Assembly (NCBI RefSeq): GCF_036038375.1 | Contig: NZ_CP107935.1 | Location: 620,001 to 684,000, forward strand | Length of the DNA stretch: 64,000 nucleotides | Origin: Streptomyces sp. NBC_00414 | GTDB lineage: Bacteria > Actinomycetota > Actinomycetes > Streptomycetales > Streptomycetaceae | Direction of reading: 5' to 3' | Shown: positions 16,890 through 26,122 of the stretch, in pieces | Layout: each line of letters starts with the position of its first letter | Position numbering within the stretch: the first letter of the stretch is position 1 | Notes under the pieces: generated by a model | What the model was told of the DNA's origin: nothing | Databases searched by the model: none | Seen by the model: the letters and a program-made list of their open reading frames with translations, nothing else | Program-made: the position numbers and the translations under genes

Positions 16890-18471
16890 GGCGCAGGTAC
16901 CGGGTCAGCTGTTCCAGCAGGCGGGCGGCGTCCTGGAGGTTTCGGGCGGTGTCCGAGAAGTCCACGGCGAGCAGTTCCCCGGCGTCGGCGCCCCCTTCCT
17001 CGTCCGCCCCGGACAGGGGAGCGGGGATCCTCAGCCCTCGGTATCCCACCGGCTCCGCGTCCGCGCCCTGATGGTGGCCGACGAAGTCGCAGACGCCGGG
17101 AGCGGCGGTCGTGGCACCTCCGTCGAAGAAGCGCACCTCCTGCAACTGGGTCTCGTCCGCACCGTGGTTGTCGGTGATCCGCAGGCGGTAGTGCCGGTGG
17201 GCCTCGGAGCGGGCGAGCACGAACTCCCTGCTCCGGTAGCGCCCTTGGAAGGTCTCACCCTCGCGGGAGTCCAGCAGCGTCCAGGACCGGCCGTCGGGGG
17301 AACCCTCCAGGACCCAGTCCTCCGGGTCCCGTTCGGGGACGTCGTTGGCGGAGGTCAGGCTGTACGCGCTCAGCGCGACCGGAAGGTCGAAGGTGAAGCT
17401 CAGCTCAGGGTCCTGCTCGTGAGCGAGCCACTTGCCGCCCGACCTGATCAGGTTCTGCGCCACCTCGCCGAAGTCCGTGAACTCGTCGCTGGCCCACACC
17501 TGCGAGACCAGCTCGGTGACGTCACGCCGCTCGCCGGGTCCCGAGGGCCGTCCTGCCGCGACCGGGACCAGTACGGAGAGCGAGGTGGTCGCGCCACTGC
17601 GGTCGCTCCACGTCACGCGGTCCACCGGAGCGCCGCCGTCGTCGAGCAGCAGCCGGAGCCGGCCGGCGGGGCTCCACACACCGTCGTGCTCCTCCTCGGT
17701 GGTGAAGTGCTGCGCGGCGGATCCGGCGACGCGCCCGGTCTGGGGCAGCGGGCCGGTGAGGGTGCCGCGCAGTTCACCGAGGGAGCCGTCGGCGTCCCTG
17801 AAGTGGCCGTGGAACCCTGACAGATCCGAGCGGAACGCCACGGAGGACTCAGCCCCCGTGGTCCCGCGCCACGCCAGCCGGGTGACGGGGTGCCACTCCC
17901 CCGCCTTCTCCCGGGTCTCACTCCGGTCGATCCGGAAGCGCAGATCCGCCGCCGGCTGCCAGGCGGAGGCGCCGAGGCGGCGGCGCTCGGTGGCGAAGAT
18001 CCAGCCGGATCGTTCACCGGCCCCGTACCCGGAAGCGCGCCGAGCCCGGCCGTCGTGCTGGGCGGAGTCCAGCGTGACGGTCCGCAGCCGGACCACGCCG
18101 TCGTCCTCGTCCTCGTCCTCGTCGGCGTTGTGTATCGCCAGGACGTTGGCGCCGGGCCGCAGCGCCGTGCCGGGTACGGTCAGCACGTACTCCCGTACGG
18201 TGTCGGGGCCTTCGTCGGTGGGCAGCTGGAAGCCCTTGACCACCGGTTCCCCGTTCACCGCGGCGTCGATCGGCGCGGCGGCGCCGAGCACCGACAGGCG
18301 CAGTACGGCTTCGGTGATCTCCTCCCCGTCCGGCACCATGAAGTCGACGTCGAGTCGACCACCGGACGCCACCACCACGTAGGACGGGGCGATCACGCAT
18401 CGGTGCTGGCGGGCGACGGCGTTCGACAGCTTGGCGGGCCGGGTGGCGAAATCGGCGAAGACAGGGTCCAT
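16885..18471 (-). CDS. Discoidin (F5/8 type C)-like domain protein, function unknown
   Basis: A 528-residue protein with no signal peptide or membrane segment. The N-terminal ~130 residues look like a beta-sandwich (VNGEPVVKGF, LRPGANVLAIHN) similar to lectin-like or glycosidase accessory domains. The middle resembles another all-beta module. Residues ~340-455 match the coagulation-factor 5/8 / discoidin pattern (SYSLTSANDVPERDP, DWVLEGSPDGRSW, YRLRITDN). The remainder is an uncharacterised C-terminus. An acidic DEDEDEDD run is encoded by a cctcgt repeat at 18105-18122. It is convergent with the dioxygenase gene, with a good GAGGAA ribosome site before the ATG. The discoidin call is by pattern only; ligand and role are unknown. 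Confidence 0.7.
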   Translation of the reverse strand: MDPVFADFATRPAKLSNAVARQHRCVIAPSYVVVASGGRLDVDFMVPDGEEITEAVLRLSVLGAAAPIDAAVNGEPVVKGFQLPTDEGPDTVREYVLTVPGTALRPGANVLAIHNADEDEDEDDGVVRLRTVTLDSAQHDGRARRASGYGAGERSGWIFATERRRLGASAWQPAADLRFRIDRSETREKAGEWHPVTRLAWRGTTGAESSVAFRSDLSGFHGHFRDADGSLGELRGTLTGPLPQTGRVAGSAAQHFTTEEEHDGVWSPAGRLRLLLDDGGAPVDRVTWSDRSGATTSLSVLVPVAAGRPSGPGERRDVTELVSQVWASDEFTDFGEVAQNLIRSGGKWLAHEQDPELSFTFDLPVALSAYSLTSANDVPERDPEDWVLEGSPDGRSWTLLDSREGETFQGRYRSREFVLARSEAHRHYRLRITDNHGADETQLQEVRFFDGGATTAAPGVCDFVGHHQGADAEPVGYRGLRIPAPLSGADEEGGADAGELLAVDFSDTARNLQDAARLLEQLTRYLRP

Positions 18472-18631
18472 TGTGGTTCCTCACGATCGTCCAGGACACC
18501 GCGTCCGGCCGGGCGGCCGGGCAGTGCTCCATGTCGTTCCGGAGACTAGCGGCCGGCACTGACAACGAGCCCTGACCACAAGGCAGTTGGGGGCCACAGT
18601 GAGTGTCCGGGCCGTCACGGGACGGGCGGTG

Positions 18632-18658
18632 GCGGGGACCGCCGGAAGCGGTCCCCGC
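18632..18658 (-). terminator. Hairpin terminator downstream of the ABC exporter operon
   Basis: A perfect 11-bp stem (gcggggaccgc / gcggtccccgc) with a 5-base cggaa loop lies 9 bases past the stop of the leftward ABC ATPase gene. It is GC-rich without a T-run. The rest of the 18472-18667 spacer shows nothing else clear. Confidence 0.75.
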
Positions 18659-18667
18659 ACGCCTTCG

Positions 18668-19372
18668 TCAGGAGGTGACCTGCTGCGTCAGCTTGCCTCT
18701 GCGCAGGGTGAGAACGCGGTCGGACTGAGCGGTCAGTTGCGCGGAGTGAGTGACGACGATCACGCACTTGCCCTGTTCGTGGGCGAGTTCGCGGAAGGTG
18801 TCGATGATGCCCTGGGCGGTGTCCTCGTCGAGGTTCCCTGTCGGTTCGTCGGCGAAGAGGATGTCGACGTCACAGGCGACCGCGCGGGCGATGGCGACGC
18901 GCTGCCGCTGTCCGCCGGAGAGCTGGAGGACGTTGCGGGTGGCCATGGCCTTGTCCAGGCCGACGTGCTCAAGGAGTTGCAGGGCCCGTGCCCTGCGGCT
19001 TCCTGTCGTGGGTTTGACTCCGGTGATCTCCATGGCTGTGGTGACGTTCTGGAGCGCGGTCATGTAGGTGAGGAGGTTGTACTCCTGGAAGATCGTGGCG
19101 GCGTGCTTGTTGCGGTAGCGGCCCAGGCCGAGCTTCGTCAGGTCCTGGCCGTCGAAGGTGACGGTGCCCTTGGTGGGTGTGTCCAGGCCGCTGGCGAGGC
19201 TGAGCAGGGTGGTCTTGCCGCTGCCCGAGGGGCCCAGGATCGTGTAGAACACGCCGCGTTCGAAGGAGCAGTCGATGTTCTTCAGGACGGTGGTCATGCG
19301 GCGCTGGCCGGAGTAGGTGTGGCTGATGCCGTCGAGTCGCAGGACGGGACCGGTCGCGGTGACGTGGCTCAT
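18668..19372 (-). CDS. ABC transporter ATP-binding protein (MacB/LolD-type)
   Basis: A 234-residue ATPase. Walker A is [11 protein letters not shown], the Q-loop is FQEYNLL, the signature is [14 protein letters not shown], and Walker B is [12 protein letters not shown]. The [11 protein letters not shown] form is typical of ATPases that pair with FtsX-type permeases (MacB, LolD, BceA, FtsE). It is the last gene of a leftward operon, 7 bases after the upstream permease gene. It would energise the two MNFVKRAG permeases, in mechanotransmission or in export of a peptide, lipid or drug. The operon is divergent from a two-component system that likely controls it. Confidence 0.93.
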   Translation of the reverse strand: MSHVTATGPVLRLDGISHTYSGQRRMTTVLKNIDCSFERGVFYTILGPSGSGKTTLLSLASGLDTPTKGTVTFDGQDLTKLGLGRYRNKHAATIFQEYNLLTYMTALQNVTTAMEITGVKPTTGSRRARALQLLEHVGLDKAMATRNVLQLSGGQRQRVAIARAVACDVDILFADEPTGNLDEDTAQGIIDTFRELAHEQGKCVIVVTHSAQLTAQSDRVLTLRRGKLTQQVTS

Positions 19373-19379
19373 GGCGGGG

Positions 19380-20765
19380 TCACTTGCCCTTCGTGAGGAT
19401 GGAGCGGGGGCTGAGCCGCAGTACGGAGGCGGCGGGAACGGCGGTGGCCAGCAGGGCGATCCCGAGTCCGACGCCGCCGACCGCGGCGAGGTCGGCCCGG
19501 TCGAGCCGGACGGTGATCCTGTCGATGGGGTCGGCGTTGTCCACGGGCCTGTCGTCCGGGTCGATGCCCTCGTCGAGACCGGTGCGGCCGGGAGCCGGAG
19601 GCTGCCAGGAGTCGATCCGCTGCTGGGCCTCGGTGGCTTCCCTGCCGAGGAGTGCCTGACCGGCGCTCTGCGTCAGGTTCTGGGCGAACAGGGAACTCAG
19701 GCCGACGGCGAGAACCGCGACGGCGACGATCTCCACGGCCTGTTGGGCGATGAGCCTGCCCTTGTGTTCGCCCATGGCCAGCAGCACGCCGTACTCCTTC
19801 CGGCGCTGCTTCATGGCCAGATCGACCAGGAGGGCGAGGACGGCGGCGCCCGCGACGATGAGCAGCCACATGGCGAGGGTGGCGGTGGAGCGGATGCTCC
19901 TGAGGGGTCCCGTCATCTGCTCGATGGCCTTGTCGTTGGTGTCCAGCGCGAATCCGTCGAGTTCGGAGCCCGCGGCCCGTCGGGCCTCGTCCTTGAAACG
20001 GCGCAGGTCGTCGGCGTCCCGAAGCAGGAAGGTCGCCTTGCCCACTTGCAGGGGCCCGCCGGTACCGGAGTTGAGGTGGGCGAGGCCGCCCACTGTCCCG
20101 TACAGCATGTTGGCCGGGTTCATGCCGTACTCCGGTTCCGCTTCGGAGCCGGGGCGTGGGTCACGGTAGACGCCCGTCACGGTGAACTTCGCCGTGGCCT
20201 TGCCCTCGTTGGCGCCCAGGGTGATCGTGGAGCCGACTTCGAGACCGTTCTTCCTGGCCAGTCGCTCCTCGATCAGCAGCCGCTTGTCGTTCTTGTCGGC
20301 GGCTGTCAGATGCCGGCCGGACAGGAGGGTGAACCTGCCGCTGCGGAAGTCGGACAGCAGACCGGTGTCGAGAACGCCGATGCCGGCGGTGCCGCCGGGT
20401 CCCATGGTGTTCGCCACTCCGTCGGTGACGAGTTCGGTGCCCTTCTTGAGGATCGCGCGGTCCCACATGGAGTAGGTGTACTTCTGGACCTGTGGCAGGG
20501 CGCCGAGCCTGTCGACGGTCGAGGCGGCGATCTGCGGTGCCTGGATGCCACCACCACCGCCGCCGCCCAACTGGCCCATGTCGATGGCCAGGGTGACCTC
20601 GGCGCCCACGGAGCGCTTGGCCTTCTGCTCGGCCCGGGCCGTCGCGTCGTCGATCAGTACGCCGGCCAGCACCATGAGGGTGATGACGAGGAAGGCGGCG
20701 AGGGTGATCAGTGTCCGGCCCTTGCGGGCCCACAGGCTGAGCCCCGCGCGTTTGACGAAGTTCAT
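19380..20765 (-). CDS. FtsX/MacB-type ABC permease (second of a pair)
   Basis: The 461-residue permease begins MNFVKRAG, the same first residues as the upstream permease, which fixes the start although the open frame continues further upstream. It has one N-terminal membrane helix (~20-40), a large extracytoplasmic domain, and three C-terminal helices (FtsX core: WLLIVAGAAVLALLVDLAMKQ, EYGVLLAMGEHKGRLI, then a helix after LRLSPRSILTKGK-proximal sequence). The YGVLLAMGxxKxxLI motif is diagnostic. A glycine run (GGGGGG near residue 70) follows the first helix. It probably heterodimerises with the upstream permease. Confidence 0.88.
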   Translation of the reverse strand: MNFVKRAGLSLWARKGRTLITLAAFLVITLMVLAGVLIDDATARAEQKAKRSVGAEVTLAIDMGQLGGGGGGGIQAPQIAASTVDRLGALPQVQKYTYSMWDRAILKKGTELVTDGVANTMGPGGTAGIGVLDTGLLSDFRSGRFTLLSGRHLTAADKNDKRLLIEERLARKNGLEVGSTITLGANEGKATAKFTVTGVYRDPRPGSEAEPEYGMNPANMLYGTVGGLAHLNSGTGGPLQVGKATFLLRDADDLRRFKDEARRAAGSELDGFALDTNDKAIEQMTGPLRSIRSTATLAMWLLIVAGAAVLALLVDLAMKQRRKEYGVLLAMGEHKGRLIAQQAVEIVAVAVLAVGLSSLFAQNLTQSAGQALLGREATEAQQRIDSWQPPAPGRTGLDEGIDPDDRPVDNADPIDRITVRLDRADLAAVGGVGLGIALLATAVPAASVLRLSPRSILTKGK

Positions 20766-20796
20766 GAGGTCGGCTTTCTCGGTCGGTGCCGGGGGG

Positions 20797-22098
20797 CTAT
20801 TCGTTGTGGGTGAGGATGGAGCGGGGGTGCAGGCGGAGGATCCCGATGCCGGGGACGGCGGTGGAGACCAGCGAGATGCCCAGGCCGATGCCGGCGACCT
20901 TGCCGAGGACCACGGGCCCGATGTCCATCGCGGGCGGGCCGACCGCCGCACGGGGTGTCCCGGCCGCCACGGGCTCGCGCTGCCGTTGGCCCGGAGTCAC
21001 GTCGCCCTGCCGGTGGTCCAGCAGCGCGTCGCCCAGTTCCTGGCCTGCGAGCTGACCCGCGAGGGCCGCGACGGCGACGGCGGGCAGGGCCACGGCCGCC
21101 ACCTCCACGAGGTGCTGGCCGATGAGCTTCCGCTTCTTCTCGCCCATCGCCAGCAGCACCCCGAGTTCGTCGCGACGCTCCCGGACCTGCAGCATCACGA
21201 TCAGGGCCAGGATCAGCGCGCCCGCCAGGGCGATGACCCACACGATCAGCCCGGCGAACGTACCGACCTGCTGAATCGGGCGGACCTGGTCCCTGTACGC
21301 CCTGTCGTTGACGCGGAAGTCGAAGGTTCCCGCGCCAAGCAGCCGTTCGGCCTCGGCGTGCAGGCGCTCGGCCTGTTCCGGTGAGCCGATCCTGAACACC
21401 GCTTCGCTGAGGACCGCCGCCGCGTCGGAGCCCAGTTCCTGAGCGACGCGCACCGGGGTGTAGAGCGTGTTGCCGGGCAGCTCGTGCGACGGTGTCCAGC
21501 GCGGCGGATCCGGTGTCGGGTCCCGGAACACTCCGACAATTGTCAGCGGCACCGTGCGCCGGTGGTCGGCCGACCGGACCCGGACGGTGTCGCCCACCTT
21601 GAGGCTGTTCCTCTCGGCCAGGCGTCGCTCGACGACGGCGACCTGTCCGCCGCTGTCCTCGGGGGTGATTCCGCGCCCTGCCGTGATCCTGGCCGACCCG
21701 TAGGAGAAGGGCAGGAGCATGCTGGAGTCCCGCACGCCGCTCACCGCCAGGAAGTGCCGGGCGCGGTCCCCGGTCCGGGTGCCCGGGGGCTTCGGCCCGT
21801 CGGACTCCAGCGGTTGTGCGCCGCGCGCCTCGGCCTTGAGGGGAAGCACCGGGTTGTACCGGTTCACCGGCGCCGACCTCCCGAGTCGGTCCGCGACGGC
21901 CGGTCCGAGCCCCTTCCCCCTGACCGTCACGTCGACGCCGATCGTGCGTCGCGCGTCCGCCTCCTGGCGTGCGGCGGCGGCCTGCAGCAGGAAACCGCCC
22001 AGCAGCAGGGTGCAGATGACGACGAAGATCCCCGACAACACGACGGTTCTGGCTTTCCTGGCACGCAGGCTGGTCCCGGCGCGCTTCACGAAGTTCAT
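20797..22098 (-). CDS. FtsX/MacB-type ABC permease (first of a pair)
   Basis: The 433-residue permease is paralogous to its downstream neighbour. Both open MNFVKRAG, contain the ELGVLLAMGEKKRKLIGQ motif and end LRLHPRSIL or similar. It has an N-terminal membrane helix, a periplasm-facing domain and three C-terminal helices. An in-frame ATG two codons earlier (22104) is the alternative start; I preferred the start shared with the paralog. It is the first gene of the three-gene leftward exporter operon and diverges from the response-regulator gene across a 138-base region carrying repeated ATAAGG sites. Confidence 0.88.
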   Translation of the reverse strand: MNFVKRAGTSLRARKARTVVLSGIFVVICTLLLGGFLLQAAAARQEADARRTIGVDVTVRGKGLGPAVADRLGRSAPVNRYNPVLPLKAEARGAQPLESDGPKPPGTRTGDRARHFLAVSGVRDSSMLLPFSYGSARITAGRGITPEDSGGQVAVVERRLAERNSLKVGDTVRVRSADHRRTVPLTIVGVFRDPTPDPPRWTPSHELPGNTLYTPVRVAQELGSDAAAVLSEAVFRIGSPEQAERLHAEAERLLGAGTFDFRVNDRAYRDQVRPIQQVGTFAGLIVWVIALAGALILALIVMLQVRERRDELGVLLAMGEKKRKLIGQHLVEVAAVALPAVAVAALAGQLAGQELGDALLDHRQGDVTPGQRQREPVAAGTPRAAVGPPAMDIGPVVLGKVAGIGLGISLVSTAVPGIGILRLHPRSILTHNE

Positions 22099-22130
22099 GG
22101 CCATGAGAAGAGCAGGCCGCGCTTTGCAGC

Positions 22131-22202
22131 CGGATAAGGCTGTTACGGCGGTATAAGGTCCGCCGCGGCGCGTGGCGCGAAGGCGCGGCTCCGGAGCCTT
22201 AT
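22131..22202. promoter_or_regulatory. ATAAGG repeats between the exporter operon and the two-component system
   Basis: ATAAGG occurs at 22134-22139 and 22153-22158 (19 bases apart, both within a CGG-rich context), with an inverted copy CCTTAT at 22197-22202. Direct repeats with roughly two helical turns of spacing are typical of OmpR-family response-regulator sites. This is a candidate operator for the adjacent regulator acting on both divergent operons. Confidence 0.45.
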
Positions 22203-22236
22203 GCCCTTGCAATCCCGGTCTTGCTTTCATGTGGCG

Positions 22237-22899
22237 ATGAGAGTTCTGGTAGCCGAGGACCATCGCGTACTCGCCCGTACGATCGCCACCGGTCTGCGGC
22301 GGCAGGCGATGGCCGTCGACATCGCGGTCACGGGGGACGAGGCCGAGCGAAGATGTCTGCTCACCGACTACGACGTGCTGATCCTCGACCGCGATCTGCC
22401 CGTCATGAGCGGCGACGAGGTGTGCCGGCGGCTGCGCGAGCTGGCGGACCCACCGCGCATCCTGATGCTCACCGCGGCCGGTGAGATCACCGACAAGGTG
22501 TACGGACTGACCACGCTCGGCGCGGACGACTACCTGGCCAAGCCCTTCGACTTCGCGGAACTGGTCGCCCGGACACGGGCTTTGAGCCGCAGGGCGCACC
22601 AGCCGCCCCGCACCGTCCTGCGGCAGGGCGGCATCGCTCTGGACCGGGCGCGGCGTGAGGCGTCGGTGGACGGCCGCCGGCTGGAACTGACACCGAAGGA
22701 GTTCGCGGTCCTGCAGTTGCTGCTGCAGGCCTCCGGAGAGGCGGTGCCGCACCGCGAGATCGTCCGCACCCTCTGGGACGAGAACCTCGACCCGCGCACC
22801 AGCGCGGTCCGGGCCACCGTCAGCCGGCTGCGCGGAAAGCTCGGGGACCCCGGGCTCATCACGGCCGACAAGGGGCAGGGATACCGCCTGTGCGACTGA
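22237..22899 (+). CDS. OmpR/PhoB-family response regulator
   Basis: A 220-residue protein. The receiver domain has acidic residues E7/D8, phospho-acceptor D51 (LILDRDLP) and the conserved Lys in YLAKPFDF. The C-terminal winged helix includes LELTPKEFAVLQLLL, VRATVSRLRGKLG and GQGYRL. I chose the ATG at 22237 (MRVLVAED), which starts exactly at the receiver fold; an upstream in-frame ATG at 22201 adds twelve residues not typical of the family. Its stop overlaps the GTG start of the kinase gene. It likely controls the divergent ABC exporter, an arrangement common for stress- or antibiotic-responsive exporters. Confidence 0.93.
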   Translation: MRVLVAEDHRVLARTIATGLRRQAMAVDIAVTGDEAERRCLLTDYDVLILDRDLPVMSGDEVCRRLRELADPPRILMLTAAGEITDKVYGLTTLGADDYLAKPFDFAELVARTRALSRRAHQPPRTVLRQGGIALDRARREASVDGRRLELTPKEFAVLQLLLQASGEAVPHREIVRTLWDENLDPRTSAVRATVSRLRGKLGDPGLITADKGQGYRLCD

Positions 22900-24083
22900 A
22901 TCCGCGCGCGCTCCTCGGCAGGCTGCCCTTCCGAGCCCGCCTGGCCGCGGCCATCTCCACCCTCTTCCTGTTCACGGGCGTGGCACTGCTGGCCTTCGTG
23001 GTGCTCCTCGCGCGGCACGGAACGGCCCAGCAGGTCGAGGGCATCGCCATCGCCTACGGGAACACGTCGACCGAGGCCCGGCCGTCCTACTCCCCCGTGC
23101 ACCCCACCGGGCCCCAGGCCACCCGGGGCAGGGGCGACGGCGACTTCGCCATGATCCAGAAGATCGACTGGACCATCCAGGCCGTCCAGGACACCGCGCT
23201 GCGCCAGACCGTGCTCTGGTCGGGAGTCGGGCTGCTGATCATGGCACTGCTGGCCGGGCTGATCGGCTGGTGGCTGGCCGGACGAGCGCTGCGTCCCGTC
23301 GCCTCGATGACCGAGGCGGCCCGGCGGATCAGCGAGGAGAATCTGCACCAGCGGCTGGCGCTCACCGGACCCGACGACGAACTCCACCGCCTCGCGGACA
23401 CCTTCGACACGATGCTCGAACGGCTGGAGAAGTCCTTCGAGAGTCAGCGACGCTTCATCGCCAACGCCTCCCACGAACTCAGAACACCCCTTGCCGTCCA
23501 GCGCACCAGTCTGCAGGTCGGCCTCGCCGATCCGCTGCCCGAGGGCCTCGCCGAAGTCCGCGAGGACCTGCTCGCCGCCAACCGCGAGGCCGAGCAGCTG
23601 GTCAACGCCCTCCTCCTGCTCGCCCGCAGCGACCGTGGCCTGGAGGAGCCCGTCGACGTGGACCTGTCGGCCACCGCGCGGACCGTGACCGCGGAACTCG
23701 CTCCGCAGGCCGCGAACGAGCGCGTAGACGTCGCCCTGACGGCGAAAGCCCCGCTGCCCGTCCTCGGCGACCCGCTGCTGCTACGGCATCTGCTGACCAA
23801 CCTCGTGCGCAACGCGGTCCAGTACAACCGTCCGGGCGGCCATGTCCGCGTACGGCTCGAAGGCCGCACGGTGACCGTGACCAATACCGGCCCCCACGTG
23901 CCCGCCGAACGGATCCCCTACCTCTTCGAGCCCTTCCGCCGCCTCGACCGCGACCGCACCGGCGCCGGCGGCCACGGCCTCGGTCTCTCCATCGCCAGTT
24001 CCATCGCGGAGGCCCACGGCGCCGAGCTGACGGCCGAACCCGGGGACGACGGCGGATTCAGCATCGCCTTGCGTTTCCCGTGA
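22890..24083 (+). CDS. Two-component sensor histidine kinase
   Basis: A 397-residue membrane kinase. TM1 spans ~18-42; an extracytoplasmic stretch of ~65 residues follows; TM2 spans ~109-130; then a HAMP linker, a dimerisation domain with phosphorylated H195 (FIANASHELRTPL), and an ATPase domain with N-box LLTNLVRNAVQYN, VTNTGP and GHGLGLSI. The GTG start at 22890 overlaps the end of the regulator gene by 10 bases, so the pair is co-translated. The small sensor domain has no recognisable fold, so the signal is unknown. Confidence 0.93.
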   Translation: MRLNPRALLGRLPFRARLAAAISTLFLFTGVALLAFVVLLARHGTAQQVEGIAIAYGNTSTEARPSYSPVHPTGPQATRGRGDGDFAMIQKIDWTIQAVQDTALRQTVLWSGVGLLIMALLAGLIGWWLAGRALRPVASMTEAARRISEENLHQRLALTGPDDELHRLADTFDTMLERLEKSFESQRRFIANASHELRTPLAVQRTSLQVGLADPLPEGLAEVREDLLAANREAEQLVNALLLLARSDRGLEEPVDVDLSATARTVTAELAPQAANERVDVALTAKAPLPVLGDPLLLRHLLTNLVRNAVQYNRPGGHVRVRLEGRTVTVTNTGPHVPAERIPYLFEPFRRLDRDRTGAGGHGLGLSIASSIAEAHGAELTAEPGDDGGFSIALRFP

Positions 24084-24153
24084 CCACGGCCAGGAACGCC
24101 CGGACGGGCAACCCGGTGCCCCTGACCCCCAACGGCCTTTCAGACGGGCCGGT

Positions 24154-25671
24154 TCACCGAGGCCCGGAACCGGTGAGGACAGCTGTCGTGCCGTCCGCTC
24201 TGGGGTCGCTCGCCGCGTCGACCTCCTCCCCGCGCAGCCGTGCCGTCTGTACGTGGCCCGCCTCGTCGTGCGGTCCTGACGTCCGGGCCACCTCCAGGCC
24301 CAGGCGATGCGCGACGGCGGTCAGGTGCTCGGCGTCCGGGGTGCCGGGTTCCAGGACGAGGGTGGGGTGCGGGCGGTTCAGGTCTCGGGAGCCGATGACC
24401 CAGCGGGGGCGGGCCAGCACGGCTTCCGGGGCCGGGGCGTCGAGCAGGTCCTCGGCCACCTGGGACAGGATCCACGCCTGGGCCCTGCCGCCCTGACAGC
24501 CCAGGGCCACCACGCGTCCCGGGGCGGTGGCGAGCGCCGGGCACAGCGTGTGCGGAGGCCGTGCCCCGGGCCGCAGCGCCCCGGGGTGCGCCGGGTCCAG
24601 GCCGAACGCCGAGCCGCGGTTGTGGAGCACGATGCCGGTGGCCGGGTCGGCGATGCCCGATCCGAAGCTCTGGAACACGCTCTGGATCAGGGAGACCGCG
24701 TTGCCCTGGTCGTCGACGGCGGTGACGGCGACCGTGTCCCCGGCCGGTCTGGGGCCGGCGGGCAGCGCGGCGACGTCACGCTCCGCGCGCAGCAGCAGGC
24801 CGTCGATGTCCACGGCGCCGGACCGGGGGTCGCCGAGGAGCGCGTCCCGGCTCAGTTCCGCCTGCCGGGCCGCGGTCAGCGGATCGGTCGGTGGATCGCC
24901 CCGGCGTCCGAGGACGGCCAGCAGCGAGGCGCCCTGGCTGGGCGGCGGGGCCGCCCACCAGGTGACGCCGTGCACGGTCGCGCTCAGCGCCGCGGTGTTC
25001 TCCGCGCGGTGCCCGGCGAAGTCCTTCGCGTCGAGCAGGCTGCCGCGTTCAGGAAGGCCCGCGACCAGGCGGCGGGCGGTCGGTCCGGTGTAGAAGTGGC
25101 GCCAGTCGTCGGCGAGTTCCCGCAGGGTCGCGGCGAGTGCCGGCTGGACGAGGGCGGCTCCGACGGGCAACGGTTCCCCTGCCTCGTCCAGCAGCAGCGC
25201 CGACAGCCCCGGGTCGGCCCGTACGGCGTCGAGGCGGTTGCGGATAGCCCGGGCCAGAGCTTCACTCACCGGGACACCCCCGTCGGCCAGGGCGACGGCC
25301 GGCGCGAGGCTCCGGGCGAGCGGCAGGCGGGCGCCCAGGCGGGCGAGTTCCGCCCACCCGGCGACCGCGCCGGGGACCGTCACCGTGTGCGGGCCGCCGG
25401 GCGGCATCCTGTCTCCCGCCGCGCGCAGCGGTACGGGGTCGGTGGCCGCCGCGGCTGCTCCCGCCGAGAGCACCGAGCGGACGGTGCCGTGTGCGCCGTC
25501 GCGGACGAGGGCGACGAGGTCGCCGCCGATGGAGCACTGGTGCGGGTAGGCGACCGTGAGCGCTGCGGCGGCGGCGAGCGCGGCGTCGATCAGACCGCCG
25601 CCCGCGGCGGTCACCTGGCGTGCCGCCTCGACGGCGGCGGGATGGGGTGCGGCGATCGCGATCGTGGCCAC
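24154..25671 (-). CDS. Gamma-glutamyltransferase-family protein
   Basis: A 505-residue Ntn-hydrolase of the GGT family. The nucleophile Thr is T313 in GDTVAVTAVD (equivalent to T391 of E. coli Ggt), preceded by the large-subunit half with DAALAAAAALTVAYPHQCSIGGD and followed by GGRAQAWILSQV-type sequence. Autocleavage before T313 would give two subunits. No signal peptide is visible, so it is probably cytosolic, like other unexported GGT homologues. The GTG start at 25671 follows the upstream stop by two bases, so it is translationally coupled to the cyclase remnant. The preceding in-frame sequence lacks coding character. The substrate is unknown. Confidence 0.88.
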   Translation of the reverse strand: MATIAIAAPHPAAVEAARQVTAAGGGLIDAALAAAAALTVAYPHQCSIGGDLVALVRDGAHGTVRSVLSAGAAAAATDPVPLRAAGDRMPPGGPHTVTVPGAVAGWAELARLGARLPLARSLAPAVALADGGVPVSEALARAIRNRLDAVRADPGLSALLLDEAGEPLPVGAALVQPALAATLRELADDWRHFYTGPTARRLVAGLPERGSLLDAKDFAGHRAENTAALSATVHGVTWWAAPPPSQGASLLAVLGRRGDPPTDPLTAARQAELSRDALLGDPRSGAVDIDGLLLRAERDVAALPAGPRPAGDTVAVTAVDDQGNAVSLIQSVFQSFGSGIADPATGIVLHNRGSAFGLDPAHPGALRPGARPPHTLCPALATAPGRVVALGCQGGRAQAWILSQVAEDLLDAPAPEAVLARPRWVIGSRDLNRPHPTLVLEPGTPDAEHLTAVAHRLGLEVARTSGPHDEAGHVQTARLRGEEVDAASDPRADGTTAVLTGSGPR

Positions 25672-25673
25672 GG

Positions 25674-26096
25674 TCAGTCCCGGGTGCTGAGGATGGCGCG
25701 GGCGAAGGAGCCGTCGGCGCCGACCAGTTTGGTGGGCAGGCAGGTCAAGTCGTAGGTACCGCCGGGTACTTCGTCGAGGTCGGCGTTCTCCAGGATGAGG
25801 ACCCCGGCGCCCAGCAGGGAGTGGTGGACGTCCCAGGTGTCGGTGCGGTGGTGGCTCTCGATGGTGAGGTAGTCGATGCCGATGAGTTCGACCCGGTGCT
25901 CGATCAGCCAGTCGGCCGCTTTCGGGGAGAGGCCCACCCACTGCGGGGCGCGCTCGGTCTCCTTGAGGGCGCCGGCGGAGTTGGAGGTCTTGAGCAGGAC
26001 GCGGGTGTGCCCGGCCGCCGGGAGCCGCGGCACGGGCTTCTCCGGTCTCAGTGCCGCAGCACCAACTCCGTTACGAGGTGGGCGACTTGGTTGCAC
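25674..26096 (-). pseudogene. Cyclase-family (PF04199-type) remnant, N-terminal half missing
   Basis: The 140-residue frame matches only the second half of the cyclase / kynurenine-formamidase-like family (RVLLKTSNS, GLSPKAADWLIEHRVELIGIDYLTIE, HHSLLGAGVLILENADL, GADGSFARAIL). Family members are ~210-260 residues and carry the metal-binding HxGTHxDxPxH motif in the first half. That motif is absent here, and the first ~22 residues do not look homologous. It therefore looks like a deletion product that cannot be catalytic. Its stop still couples to the GGT-like gene, so the original operon was probably cyclase-ggt. Confidence 0.6.
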
Positions 26097-26122
26097 GAGT
26101 CACCACCGCCGTAATGCCTGCG

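Noticed and set aside
24084..24153. Terminator between the histidine kinase and the GGT-like gene
   Set aside because: Only short imperfect pairing was seen; nothing comparable to the strong hairpins elsewhere in the window.
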